This document shows positions 24,225 to 31,474 of a DNA stretch of 50,721 bases, piece after piece. Position 1 is the first letter of the stretch. Each line of letters begins with the position of its first letter. Position numbers and translations under genes: made by a program. The DNA is from a virus. Below the pieces are notes generated by a model. It did not search any database. It was not told where the DNA came from and saw nothing but the letters and a program-made list of their open reading frames with translations. The DNA is taken from IMG/VR virus record IMGVR_UViG_3300028920_000094, positions 1 to 50,721 of that record. One strand, 5' to 3'.

Positions 24225-24625
24225 AGTGCAACCTCTGCCACCGATATGTCCCGGATGATGACTGCCTGTTTAGCAACATGGGCATCGTGTGCCGCGCCTG
24301 TGCGGATGCGTGTGAGCGGACAGGGCGCCTCCCCAAGCCATCGGATTATGAGCCCCCCGCCCCGGGTGCTTTCCGAATCACGCGTCGTTCGCGCTCCGGC
24401 GAACGCACACGCATGTCACGCGTCATCTTATGGGCAGCCACCACCGCCGCGATCGCGGGCAACGTGCTGCTCGTCCACCGCATCCGAGCCGCCTTCCTCG
24501 TGTGGACCGCGGCGAACCTCGTCTTCCTCACCCGCAACCTCCGGCTCCGCGAGTGGGCGCAAGCCGCCCTGTGGGCGACCTACACCGCACTCGCCGTGTG
24601 GGGCTGGTGCCATTGGGGGAAGTGA
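24221..24625 (+). CDS. Zinc-ribbon and membrane fusion protein
   Basis: 134 residues, GTG start. Residues 3-32 hold two CXXC knuckles (CNLC, CRAC). Residues about 66-130 carry two to three hydrophobic segments (VILWAATTAAIAGNVLL, AAFLVWTAANLVFL, AALWATYTALAVWGW). This resembles the small phage or bacterial membrane proteins related to half of PnuC. The join (24374-24428) contains heptamer-repeat remnants around a second possible start, ATG at 24414. The gene may be two genes fused by repeat insertion, or two overlapping starts in one frame. Confidence 0.62.
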   Translation: MKCNLCHRYVPDDDCLFSNMGIVCRACADACERTGRLPKPSDYEPPAPGAFRITRRSRSGERTRMSRVILWAATTAAIAGNVLLVHRIRAAFLVWTAANLVFLTRNLRLREWAQAALWATYTALAVWGWCHWGK

Positions 24626-24628
24626 CCG

Positions 24629-25039
24629 ATGGCTCGCAGGAAATGTGCCGCGCCCGACTGCGACAACGACCTCCCGCCCCGCGCCCCCGGCGTGAGGGGC
24701 CGCGGGCGGACGAAATGGTGCTGCGACGAATGCCGCCAGCGCACGCTCCGCGGCTCGGGCAAACGCAGGCACAGCAACGGCGCACGCTCGAATGCCTGCG
24801 GGGTCACGTTGCGGCGGAACCTCAAGGGTCCGCACGCGGGCAGGCGCACGTGTCTGGCCTGCGGCAAGATGTTCCTGAGCGAGGGCAACTGGAACCGCAT
24901 CTGCAAGCGGTGCGCGCGTCGCGACACCCGCCGAGCCCCGCAGCGCGTGCCGCCCACCATCCTCGGGGCGGTCGGGCCGCTCGCCGACGAGCCGTGCCTC
25001 GACGGCGAGGACTTCGCCGACGTCCGCCGCCACCTGTGA
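24629..25039 (+). CDS. Zinc-finger protein
   Basis: 136 residues, ATG 24629. N-terminal knuckle CAAPDC with CCDEC at 32-36, and a second ribbon CLACG..CKRC at about 75-95. Rich in Arg and Lys throughout. Proteins of this kind in phages are often small DNA- or RNA-binding factors, with no enzyme motif. The C-terminal 30 residues are acidic. Confidence 0.7.
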   Translation: MARRKCAAPDCDNDLPPRAPGVRGRGRTKWCCDECRQRTLRGSGKRRHSNGARSNACGVTLRRNLKGPHAGRRTCLACGKMFLSEGNWNRICKRCARRDTRRAPQRVPPTILGAVGPLADEPCLDGEDFADVRRHL

Positions 25040-25071
25040 TGCGTGAGCGAAACAGAAAAGGAGCAAGACCT

Positions 25072-25743
25072 ATGTCCCTGGCCACTCGAATCCGAACCCA
25101 GCTCGTCAAGGAGGGCCTGAGCCGGCACGTCGACGTGTTCGACCCCGCCCGCCTGCTGCCCGTGCGCGGGCGGATGCACCCCGACGGGCACGACATGCCC
25201 GACACGGCGGGCGTCTACCTCGTCCGCGGCTACCCCCGCACCGTGCAGGGCAACAGCCTCACGGGATTCATCACCGCACACCTCAAGTCCGCTGACGCCG
25301 ATGGCAGCGAACTCTACGACGACCCGGAGTTCACCTACCACGACGTGCGCGAGCTGCCGCCCCTCGATTGGGTATGGGAGCGCCGCCTCACCGCCCACGA
25401 CGAGCCCCTGCCCTGGATGTCGCTCGACGACCTCGTGGAGCCGTGGGAGGTGGACGCCCTGGTGATCGAGCGGCTCGAGGCCGAGATCGACGGGATCAAC
25501 ACAGTGATCGACGCCGACGGCACGGTGATCGGCAGGCTCCACGCCCGCATCGCAACGCTCGCCAACCTCGCCCGAGTGGGGGAGGCCGCGGTGCGGTTCG
25601 CAGGAGCCCTCGACGCCTACCACGGCGTCGAGACCGCCGAGCGCCTCGGCCTCGTCAAGCCCGAGCCCGATCCGAATCACGCGTCACGCGTCACGCGTCA
25701 CGACCCTGAGCCCACCGCACAGGAGCCCGCCGACGGTGCCTGA
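25072..25743 (+). CDS. Hypothetical protein
   Basis: 223 residues, AAAAGGAG before ATG 25072. The first 110 residues are alpha/beta (VYLVRGYPRTVQGNSL), then a helical region with coiled-coil pattern (VIERLEAEIDGINTVIDADG). The C-terminus contains the translated heptamer array (HASRVTRHD, 25674-25702). No family recognised. Overlaps the following methylase start. Confidence 0.68.
   Translation: MSLATRIRTQLVKEGLSRHVDVFDPARLLPVRGRMHPDGHDMPDTAGVYLVRGYPRTVQGNSLTGFITAHLKSADADGSELYDDPEFTYHDVRELPPLDWVWERRLTAHDEPLPWMSLDDLVEPWEVDALVIERLEAEIDGINTVIDADGTVIGRLHARIATLANLARVGEAAVRFAGALDAYHGVETAERLGLVKPEPDPNHASRVTRHDPEPTAQEPADGA
25674..25702. repeat. Heptanucleotide repeat array (coding)
   Basis: Four CGCGTCA-type units near the 3' end of the 25072 gene, read through in frame as SRVTRH. 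Confidence 0.85.
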
Positions 25744-27565
25744 GATTCGCATCCATCACGGCGACGTGGCCGAGCGGCTGGCAGCCCTGCCCGCCGAGCA
25801 CTACCACGCCATCGTCACCTCGCCCCCCTACCACGGCCTCCGCGCCTACCTGGACCTGCCCCCCGTGGTCTGGGGCGGCGACCCCGACTGCTCCCACGAG
25901 TGGGCCGACGCCCTCCCCAGGCCTGGCAACGAATACCGCGAGGGCCTCGGAGAGCACTCCGAGTTCAAGGGCAGGCAGGACAAGGCCGCCATCCGCCGCA
26001 CGCTCAACTGCGGTGCATCCCTCAGGAGCACTCTGGCCACCGACCCCGCCACCGCAGCGAAGACTATCGCCCTGCGCGAGATGAGCGGGAACGTCTCCGG
26101 CGGCACCTTCTGCCGCCTGTGCGGGGCGTGGCGGGGGCATCTGGGGATCGAGCCCGAGGTCGACTGCCTGGCCTGGGCTCGCGGCGAGGACCCCTGCCCC
26201 GCGTGCTACGTCTGCCACATCCGCGCCATCTGGGGCGGCAAGGACCGGCCCGTCGGCCTCTGGCGCGTCCTCCGCGCCGACGGCATCTGCTGGCTCAACA
26301 TAGGGGATTCATTCGGCGGCACGGGCACCGGCTCGGGCACGGGCAACTTCGCCCTCAAGGATAACCCCCTGGCACTGAAGCCGGACCGGTCACGCATTAC
26401 GCATTACGCATCACGCATTAAGCCTTCCGAGCTCTGCCTCGTCCCGCAGCGGCTCGCGCTCGCACTCCAGGCCGACGGGTGGTATGTCCGCACCGAGGGG
26501 ATATGGTTCAAGCGGTCGTGTATGCCCGAGAGCACGCGCAAGCGCCCGACCCGCGCCCACGAGCAGGTGTGGATGCTGACCAAAAGCCCGTCGAGCCGCC
26601 ACTTCTTCGACGCCGAAGCCGTCAAGCAGGCACCGAGCCCCCACACACGGGAGTATAAGGGCTCGCCGCCAGGTGCGAGGGGCAGGGGATGCCCCGCATC
26701 CGCGATGAACATGCGGGCGTACATGCCGAGCAACATCGTCTCCTCCCGCAACCTCCGCACGGTCTGGCGACTGAAGCCTGAGCCATCGAACTACGACTAT
26801 TGCGGGGGGTGCGGCACGCTGTGGGCGGGGAGCGACCGCAAGGCCATCCGCCGCCTCCACTACGATGCGATGGGGGAGTGGCTGGTGGCCGTGGACGGGC
26901 GGTGCCCCGAGGAGGTGCACCTGCTGCTCGGCGCACGCCCCGAGGGGGAGCTGAGGCCGAACTGGCGTCGGCTGCGCGAGCGGAACCCCTATGAATCGCG
27001 GACGTGGCCGATCTGCCCGCACTGCGGGGGCTGGGACGCGTGGATCGCGCACTACGCCGCGTTCCCGAGCGACCTGCCCCGCCGCTGCCTCCTGGCCAGC
27101 ACGAGTGCACGCGGCTGCTGCCCGACGTGCGGCGCGCCGTGGGAGAGGGTGGTCGAGACCATAGGCGATCCACGGGCGTTTGGCCGCGAGCAAGCTGAGG
27201 GACAATCGAGCGCGGGCTCGCATAGGACCATCGCAGGCGTGGTCCCATCCTATAAGGTGCCTTCGTCCACCCCCCTCGGCTGGCAGCCGACGTGCGGGTG
27301 CGGCTCGGAGCCTGTGGCGTGTCGGGTGCTCGACCCCTTTTCGGGGACGGGGACGACGCTGATTGTGGCGGCGCGTCTGGGCCTGGACGGGGATGGCATC
27401 GACGCTTCGGCGCCGTATGTGGCCTTGAGCCGCGAGCGGATCCGCATCGAGGGGGGCGTGGGGGAGGCCAGCCTGCCCCCGCGCGGGGCGATGCCATTGT
27501 TCTCACGCGTCACGCGTCATGCGTCACGCGTCACAGAAGAGGAGCATTCGGATGCGAGCACGTGA
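25736..27565 (+). CDS. DNA N6-adenine/N4-cytosine methyltransferase (large)
   Basis: 609 residues, GTG start. SPPYHGL (motif IV) at residues 29-35 and DPFSGTGTT (motif I) at about 533-541 give the beta-class order. LALALQADGW, MPESTRKRPTRAHEQ and AEGQSSAGS lie between, as in site-specific phage and bacterial methylases (Yhd/DpnA-like layout). Several Cys pairs (CRLCG, CPACYVC, CGGCG, CPHCGG, CPTCGAP) suggest inserted zinc ribbons. A heptamer array (26390-26420) lies in frame inside the gene, and another (27502-27534) is at the 3' end. Likely protects phage DNA. It is long for this family (commonly 300-450), partly because of the insertions. Confidence 0.85.
   Translation: MPEIRIHHGDVAERLAALPAEHYHAIVTSPPYHGLRAYLDLPPVVWGGDPDCSHEWADALPRPGNEYREGLGEHSEFKGRQDKAAIRRTLNCGASLRSTLATDPATAAKTIALREMSGNVSGGTFCRLCGAWRGHLGIEPEVDCLAWARGEDPCPACYVCHIRAIWGGKDRPVGLWRVLRADGICWLNIGDSFGGTGTGSGTGNFALKDNPLALKPDRSRITHYASRIKPSELCLVPQRLALALQADGWYVRTEGIWFKRSCMPESTRKRPTRAHEQVWMLTKSPSSRHFFDAEAVKQAPSPHTREYKGSPPGARGRGCPASAMNMRAYMPSNIVSSRNLRTVWRLKPEPSNYDYCGGCGTLWAGSDRKAIRRLHYDAMGEWLVAVDGRCPEEVHLLLGARPEGELRPNWRRLRERNPYESRTWPICPHCGGWDAWIAHYAAFPSDLPRRCLLASTSARGCCPTCGAPWERVVETIGDPRAFGREQAEGQSSAGSHRTIAGVVPSYKVPSSTPLGWQPTCGCGSEPVACRVLDPFSGTGTTLIVAARLGLDGDGIDASAPYVALSRERIRIEGGVGEASLPPRGAMPLFSRVTRHASRVTEEEHSDAST
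26390..26420. repeat. Heptanucleotide repeat array inside the methyltransferase gene
   Basis: Four units of the TTACGCA/TCACGCA variant read through as SRITHYASRIK, just before the conserved LALALQADGW segment. Confidence 0.85.
27502..27534. repeat. Heptanucleotide repeat array (coding, 3' end)
   Basis: Four to five CGCGTCA units at the end of the methyltransferase, read as SRVTRHASRVT and directly preceding the start of the next gene. Confidence 0.85.
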
Positions 27566-28430
27566 GGCGAACGTGGCGCGGGGCAAGTACTGGGACCGGC
27601 CGTGGGGGCTGGTGGAGGGCTGCACGCCGGTGAGTGAGGGGTGCGACCACTGCTGGGCGCGGGCGATGGACGCGCGCTTCTACGGGCAGCAGTTTGTGCC
27701 CCGCTTCCGCGACGAACACCTCGACATCCCGCTCCGGCGGCGTGTGCCCACGGTGTTCGCGGTGTGGAACGACCTCCTGCACGAATGCGTGACGCCCCAC
27801 CAGATCCACGGGGCGTTTGGTGTGATGAAGGAGCGGCCGGAGCACACGTTCCTCATCCTCACCAAGCGGGCGGAGCGGCTGCCGCTCTGCGCGGAGGCGT
27901 GGGCCTACCACTTCATGGGCAGCGAGGCCCTCCGCCGCATATGGCTGGGGGTGACCGTGGAGAGCGCGGGGCACCTCGACCGCCTCGACGCCCTGCTGCG
28001 CGTGCCCGCCGCCGTGCGGTGGGTGTCCCTGGAGCCGCTGCTGGGGCCGGTGGATATCCTGCGCTACACGGAGAGCGGCCTTGAGTGCTCCGTCTGCAAC
28101 TGGCGTGGCTGCGAGTCTGATACGGACGGCTGCCACTTCAGCGACGTGGGCGAGGAACTGTGGGCCTGCCCCGAGTGCGATGAGCCCTGTACACACACGC
28201 CGCAGGCCGAGGGCCTGGACTGGGTGGTCGTCGGGTGCGAGAGCGGCCCGCACAGGCGCCCCGCCCCGTGGGCGTGGATTCGTTCCGTGGTCGACCAGTG
28301 CACCGAGGCGCGGGTGCCCGTGTTCGTGAAGCAGGTCGGGGCGAACCCCGACGGCACGGGGCCGGTGCGTCGGCGGTTCGACCGAATGCCCGCGTGGGCA
28401 CGCCGCCGCGAGGTTCCGAAGGAGAGCTGA
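27552..28430 (+). CDS. DUF5131 (phage Gp37/Gp68) family protein
   Basis: 292 residues, ATG 27552 after AAGAGGAGC, overlapping the methylase by 14 bases. N-terminal GCTPVSEGCDHCWA (C24, C31, C34), TKRAERL, WLGVTVES and WVSLEPLLG are the familiar motifs of this family. The family is thought to be radical-SAM-related, with the Cys cluster holding iron-sulfur. An insert after residue 180 adds six or more Cys (CSVCNWRGC, CPECDEPC). These proteins are frequent in phages; their reaction is not established. Confidence 0.85.
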   Translation: MRAREANVARGKYWDRPWGLVEGCTPVSEGCDHCWARAMDARFYGQQFVPRFRDEHLDIPLRRRVPTVFAVWNDLLHECVTPHQIHGAFGVMKERPEHTFLILTKRAERLPLCAEAWAYHFMGSEALRRIWLGVTVESAGHLDRLDALLRVPAAVRWVSLEPLLGPVDILRYTESGLECSVCNWRGCESDTDGCHFSDVGEELWACPECDEPCTHTPQAEGLDWVVVGCESGPHRRPAPWAWIRSVVDQCTEARVPVFVKQVGANPDGTGPVRRRFDRMPAWARRREVPKES

Positions 28431-28431
28431 G

Positions 28432-28626
28432 ATGCTTACGTGCCCCGTATGCAGATCGCCGAAGGTGGTCTGCGACACGTATGAGGACGGCTACCGGCGC
28501 GTGCACACTCTGCACTGTGAGGAGTGCCTGCACGCCGTGGCCATCGAGGACCTGGTGCGCGACGCCGCGGCCGCCGCGGAGAAGGGGCGGAAGGCCGATG
28601 AGTGCCGCAAATCATGCACAGGCTGA
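28432..28626 (+). CDS. Zinc-ribbon small protein
   Basis: 64 residues, ATG 28432 one base after the DUF5131 stop. CPVCRS and CEECLH form a classical two-knuckle zinc ribbon over residues 4-33. The rest is a charged helix. Probably nucleic-acid binding; no family name claimed. Confidence 0.7.
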   Translation: MLTCPVCRSPKVVCDTYEDGYRRVHTLHCEECLHAVAIEDLVRDAAAAAEKGRKADECRKSCTG

Positions 28627-28930
28627 GCCCTACTACTGCATCGGCTGCCGCACCCGGTGGGCGGAGAGCGAGGCCGTCCCCTGCCTCTACTGCTCGGAGT
28701 GCGGCGAGACGTTCACGGGCGATGTGCACGGTGGCGAGGGGGAGATGGAGGGCAGCAAGTACGGCGGCTCGTATGCCGCCGCGGACGACCTCGGCGCGTG
28801 CCCCTTCTGTGGGCACGACCACCTGGAGGGGGGGATGGCCTGCCCCCACTGCTGCTGTGGCGGCCCGGACGTCGGCCCCGCGCACACGTTCATGGGGCAG
28901 GGGGATGACGAGGAGGGCTCGGATGAGTGA
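28598..28930 (+). CDS. Multi-zinc-ribbon acidic protein
   Basis: 110 residues, ATG 28598 overlapping the upstream gene by 29 bases. Three knuckle groups: CIGCRTRW, CLYCSECGE, CPFCGHDH / CPHCCCGG. Acidic linker and tail (GEGEMEG, DDEEGSDE). May cooperate with the preceding zinc-ribbon protein and the DUF5131 protein. Unknown function. Confidence 0.7.
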   Translation: MSAANHAQAEPYYCIGCRTRWAESEAVPCLYCSECGETFTGDVHGGEGEMEGSKYGGSYAAADDLGACPFCGHDHLEGGMACPHCCCGGPDVGPAHTFMGQGDDEEGSDE

Positions 28931-29186
28931 GCCTGTGGCCGTGAGCCTGGCGGAGGTGGCGGAGGTGGTGCGGCGCGTGGTGCGCGAGGAGCTGGGCCGC
29001 CTGCCCGGGGAGTGGCTGAGCCTGCGGCAGGTGGCGGAGCACATGGGCGTGTCGCCGCGCTACATCAGGCAGCTCCGCAGCCGGGCCGAGCTGCCCGAGC
29101 CCGCACGGCCCAGCAGCCTGGGCACGGTGCTGAGGTGGCGGCGTCGCGACATCGATGCCTGGCTCGAAAATCGGAAGGGGATGTGA
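28923..29186 (+). CDS. xis: Excisionase / AlpA-like HTH protein
   Basis: 87 residues, ATG 28923 in the tail of the previous gene. After a 25-residue acidic helix, residues 32-83 form a helix-turn-helix of the MerR/excisionase type (WLSLRQVAEHMGVSPRYIRQLRSR) ending in WRRRDIDAWLENRK, the usual DNA-wing of Xis/AlpA-type proteins. It lies just upstream of the integrase, as expected for a factor controlling excision direction. The gene symbol is given by position and fold. Confidence 0.75.
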   Translation: MSEPVAVSLAEVAEVVRRVVREELGRLPGEWLSLRQVAEHMGVSPRYIRQLRSRAELPEPARPSSLGTVLRWRRRDIDAWLENRKGM

Positions 29187-29275
29187 TGTTGCGAAAGCTT
29201 GATCAGTCGGGCGAAACCCCCTATGATAGGGAGCACCGGCCAGCACCCGGCACACAACCAGAGAGGAGCGTGTGA
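29186..29275 (+). CDS. Tiny frame coupling xis to int
   Basis: 29 codons, starting TGATG-coupled to the excisionase stop and ending at 29275, in the A of the integrase ATG. It would translationally link xis and int, but it also overlaps the candidate int promoter, so it may be fortuitous. No family recognised. Confidence 0.3.
   Translation: MLRKLDQSGETPYDREHRPAPGTQPERSV
29199..29227 (+). promoter_or_regulatory. Candidate promoter for the integrase
   Basis: TTGATC at 29199-29204, 17-base spacer, TATGAT at 29222-29227, 48 bases before the integrase start. Less perfect than the early promoters. Confidence 0.5.
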
Positions 29276-30507
29276 TGGGGTATCTCGCCCGACGGCGGCG
29301 GCGTGGCCCGGATGGGCAGGTGCACGTCGACAGGAAATGGACGGCGTTCTGGCGCGACTGCCGGGGACGCCTGCACTCCGAGGCGGCCTACACGGATAAG
29401 GCATCGAGCAAGGCGCTGCTGGCCAAACGCGAGCAGGAGGCGAGGGAGGGGCGGGAGGAGTTCGGCGATCCGTTCCGCAAGTGGCGGCGTGTGCCCCTCA
29501 AGGTGCACACACAAGACTTCCTGACACATCTCGCGGCGAATGGTGTGGGCGAGGCCCACCGGGCGCACCTGGGGCAACACCTGCGGATGGCGTTCAAGGC
29601 GATGGGTGCGCGGTTCGAGGAGGAGCTGAGCCGGAACAAGGTGGAGGCGTGCCTGCTGGAGATGGTGGAGGGGGGCGGGCTGCGGTGGTCGACGCGGAAT
29701 CACAGGCTCGCGGCCATCAGCCAGTTGCTCAGGTGGGGCGTCGAGGAGGGCAGGTGGCGGTCGAACTGTGCGGAGACCATCAAGCGGCTCAAGGCCGTGG
29801 CCGACCCGGGCCGGCGGCAGCGGAGACCCCTGACGGCGGAGGAACTCGAGCGGCTGATCGTGGCGGCCAGGGAGCGGCCCGTCGTGCGGTATGCGGCGAC
29901 GCATCCGGATGCCACGGAGTGGGAGTTGGCGAGGCTGCGGCTGCTCGGCGTGCAGCGGATGTGCCTCTACACCGTCGCGGCGCTGGCAGGTCTCCGACGC
30001 AAGGAGTTGAAGGCGCTGCGGTGGGTGGACGTGCGGCTGGATGGGGGGCGTGTGCCGTGCCTGGTGGTGCGGGCGCAGGTGAGCAAGGGGAGGCGGGAGG
30101 ACATCGTGGAGCTCGCTCCCGCGGCGGTGGCTGCGTTGCGGGAGTGGAGGGAGGTGGCGGCGGCCTACTACAAGGTGGCCATCGAGCCGACGAGCAAGAT
30201 CTACGATTGCGTGACGCACGGGGCGTTGCCTGCCCTGCGGGCGGACTGCGAATATGCGGGCGTGCCCGTGGAGACGGCCGATGGGATCGTCGACCTGCAC
30301 TCGCTGCGGCACACCACCTGCACGCTGCTGTGCCGTGCGGGCGTGCCCGTGCACACGGCCCAACACGTGATGCGGCATAGGGATGCGAGGACGACGCTCG
30401 GTGTCTACGCCCACGTGCAGGCTCAGGACAGGGCCGATGCGGTGGCGAGGCTGCCGCTGCTCGGCCTCGTCGCCGGCCAGCAATCGGCGCGTGAGAGGGA
30501 GCAGTGA
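29275..30507 (+). CDS. int: Tyrosine recombinase (integrase)
   Basis: 410 residues, AGAGGAG seven bases before ATG 29275. The N-terminal basic region (LARRRRRG) and SAM-like domain (residues about 70-165) are followed by the catalytic domain. Catalytic Arg is in AGLRRKE (about residue 240), HSLRHT gives H342 and R345, a second His is near 367, and Y378 lies in GVYAHV. It integrates phage DNA by site-specific recombination. The attP directly downstream carries the 3' part of a tRNA gene, so the target is a tRNA gene. The catalytic region has the style of GC-rich environmental bacterial integrases. Confidence 0.93.
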   Translation: MGYLARRRRRGPDGQVHVDRKWTAFWRDCRGRLHSEAAYTDKASSKALLAKREQEAREGREEFGDPFRKWRRVPLKVHTQDFLTHLAANGVGEAHRAHLGQHLRMAFKAMGARFEEELSRNKVEACLLEMVEGGGLRWSTRNHRLAAISQLLRWGVEEGRWRSNCAETIKRLKAVADPGRRQRRPLTAEELERLIVAARERPVVRYAATHPDATEWELARLRLLGVQRMCLYTVAALAGLRRKELKALRWVDVRLDGGRVPCLVVRAQVSKGRREDIVELAPAAVAALREWREVAAAYYKVAIEPTSKIYDCVTHGALPALRADCEYAGVPVETADGIVDLHSLRHTTCTLLCRAGVPVHTAQHVMRHRDARTTLGVYAHVQAQDRADAVARLPLLGLVAGQQSAREREQ

Positions 30508-30519
30508 TGGACACCCTTA

Positions 30520-30684
30520 CTGGCCCAGTAGTTGGCCCAGTGGCAGCCGTGCCCCAATATGCCCCGCCATGCCGCATCGGCGTGGTAGTGCGGCCTGTGC
30601 ACAGGGGGCAAGTGCAGCCAGGGACACCGCATGGGCTGCCCCGTGCACCACGATGCACCCGTGTGCACAGTGCAGAGGGAGTGG
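30520..30684. other. Integrase arm-type site region
   Basis: No gene. Direct repeats of TGGCCCAGT (30521-30529 and 30534-30542 approx.) and several GTGCAC/TGCACC copies (30598-30675) lie between int and the attP core, as expected of integrase or excisionase binding sites. The functional assignment is inferred. Confidence 0.4.
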
Positions 30685-30715
30685 GCCTAGAAGGACTCGA
30701 ACCTGCTGCCTGCAA
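30685..30715 (-). other. attP core: 3' end of a tRNA gene
   Basis: On the - strand this reads GGTTCGAGTCCTTCTAGGCCCA: the T-loop TTCGAGT, the 3' side of the T-stem CCTTC, seven acceptor bases TAGGCCC and discriminator A. No 5' half, anticodon arm or D-arm lies upstream, so it is not a tRNA gene but the conserved 3' fragment that restores a tRNA after integration. The acceptor implies a tRNA beginning GGGCCTA (an Ile or Ala type would fit). Confidence 0.8.
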
Positions 30716-30908
30716 TGCCGTAACTGTATGTAGCACAATCGCTTACAGAACTCACTTACCCAAATGGCATGCACATTGGACCAGTGCGGAAGAGGATGGG
30801 GGCAATCTGTTTCCGCTCTGGCCCGCCGCCGAACGGCACCGATCCCGTCCACAGCACCGCCATGTTGCCTTGAATCGCCCCAACCGCCACACCCCGCCAC
30901 AGGAAATG

Positions 30909-31000
30909 GTGCGGGTCCTCCGCGGGGGGGTGAGGTGCGTGGTGAAGGTATGGCGGGGGGAGGCATTTTTTGCGCGCGCGAACGCCTGTTTCCTGTCCGC
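30909..31000 (+). other. Candidate cos region
   Basis: About 90 bases before the small terminase: GGGTCCTCCGCGGGGGGG, TGAGGTGCGTGG, a short A/T stretch with TTTTTT and a CGCGCGCG run. No reading frame is credible. The gpA/Nu1-type terminase and this position make a cohesive-end site likely; the exact nick cannot be seen. Confidence 0.4.
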
Positions 31001-31012
31001 TGGGGAGTGGCA

Positions 31013-31474
31013 ATGAAATCTGAGCACCTCCTACCCACCCAAAAGGCGGTCGCTGCCCACTACGCGGTGACTAGCCGCACGGTGCGAAACTGGCGCGCCG
31101 CGGGGATGCCCGTGCGCGAGGACGGCCACTACGACATCCGCGCCATCGACGCCTGGCTCCGCATCCGCGATGTCCCCGGCGGCTCCGACCTCAAGCTCCT
31201 CGGCGACGAGGCGCAGCTCGAGTACCGCCGCACAAAGACCGCACTCCTCAAGTTGCAGCTCGCCGTCAAGGAGGGTGAGCTCATCCGCCGCGAGGACGTG
31301 GACGCCCGCCGCGCACGCCAACTCGCCGCCGTCAAATCCGCCCTCCTCCGCATCCCGCGCGACGTATCCGTCCGCCTCCTCGGCCTCACCCGCGTCGACA
31401 TCGAACGCATCCTCACGCAATCGATCCGTGAAGCCATCGAGCACTTGGCCAATGGCCGCAACGCCACAACCTGA
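31013..31474 (+). CDS. Terminase small subunit
   Basis: 153 residues, ATG 31013 preceded by GGGGAG. N-terminal winged HTH (TQKAVAAHYAVTSRTVRNWRAAG, residues about 7-30) recognises the packaging site; residues 60-110 are helical (LGDEAQLEYRRTKTALLKLQLAVKEGEL), the Nu1 dimerisation and gpA-binding pattern. It overlaps the large subunit by 23 bases. The Nu1-type small subunit fits cos packaging. Confidence 0.85.
   Translation: MKSEHLLPTQKAVAAHYAVTSRTVRNWRAAGMPVREDGHYDIRAIDAWLRIRDVPGGSDLKLLGDEAQLEYRRTKTALLKLQLAVKEGELIRREDVDARRARQLAAVKSALLRIPRDVSVRLLGLTRVDIERILTQSIREAIEHLANGRNATT

Noticed and set aside
30685-30760. A complete tRNA gene on the minus strand
   Set aside because: Only the T-loop and 3' acceptor are present. 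No anticodon or D-arm can be folded upstream, so it is an attP fragment.
30504-31016. Long + strand frame downstream of integrase (170 codons)
   Set aside because: It runs through the attP core, arm sites and the cos candidate with low-complexity His/Pro/Arg sequence; no ribosome site or family pattern.
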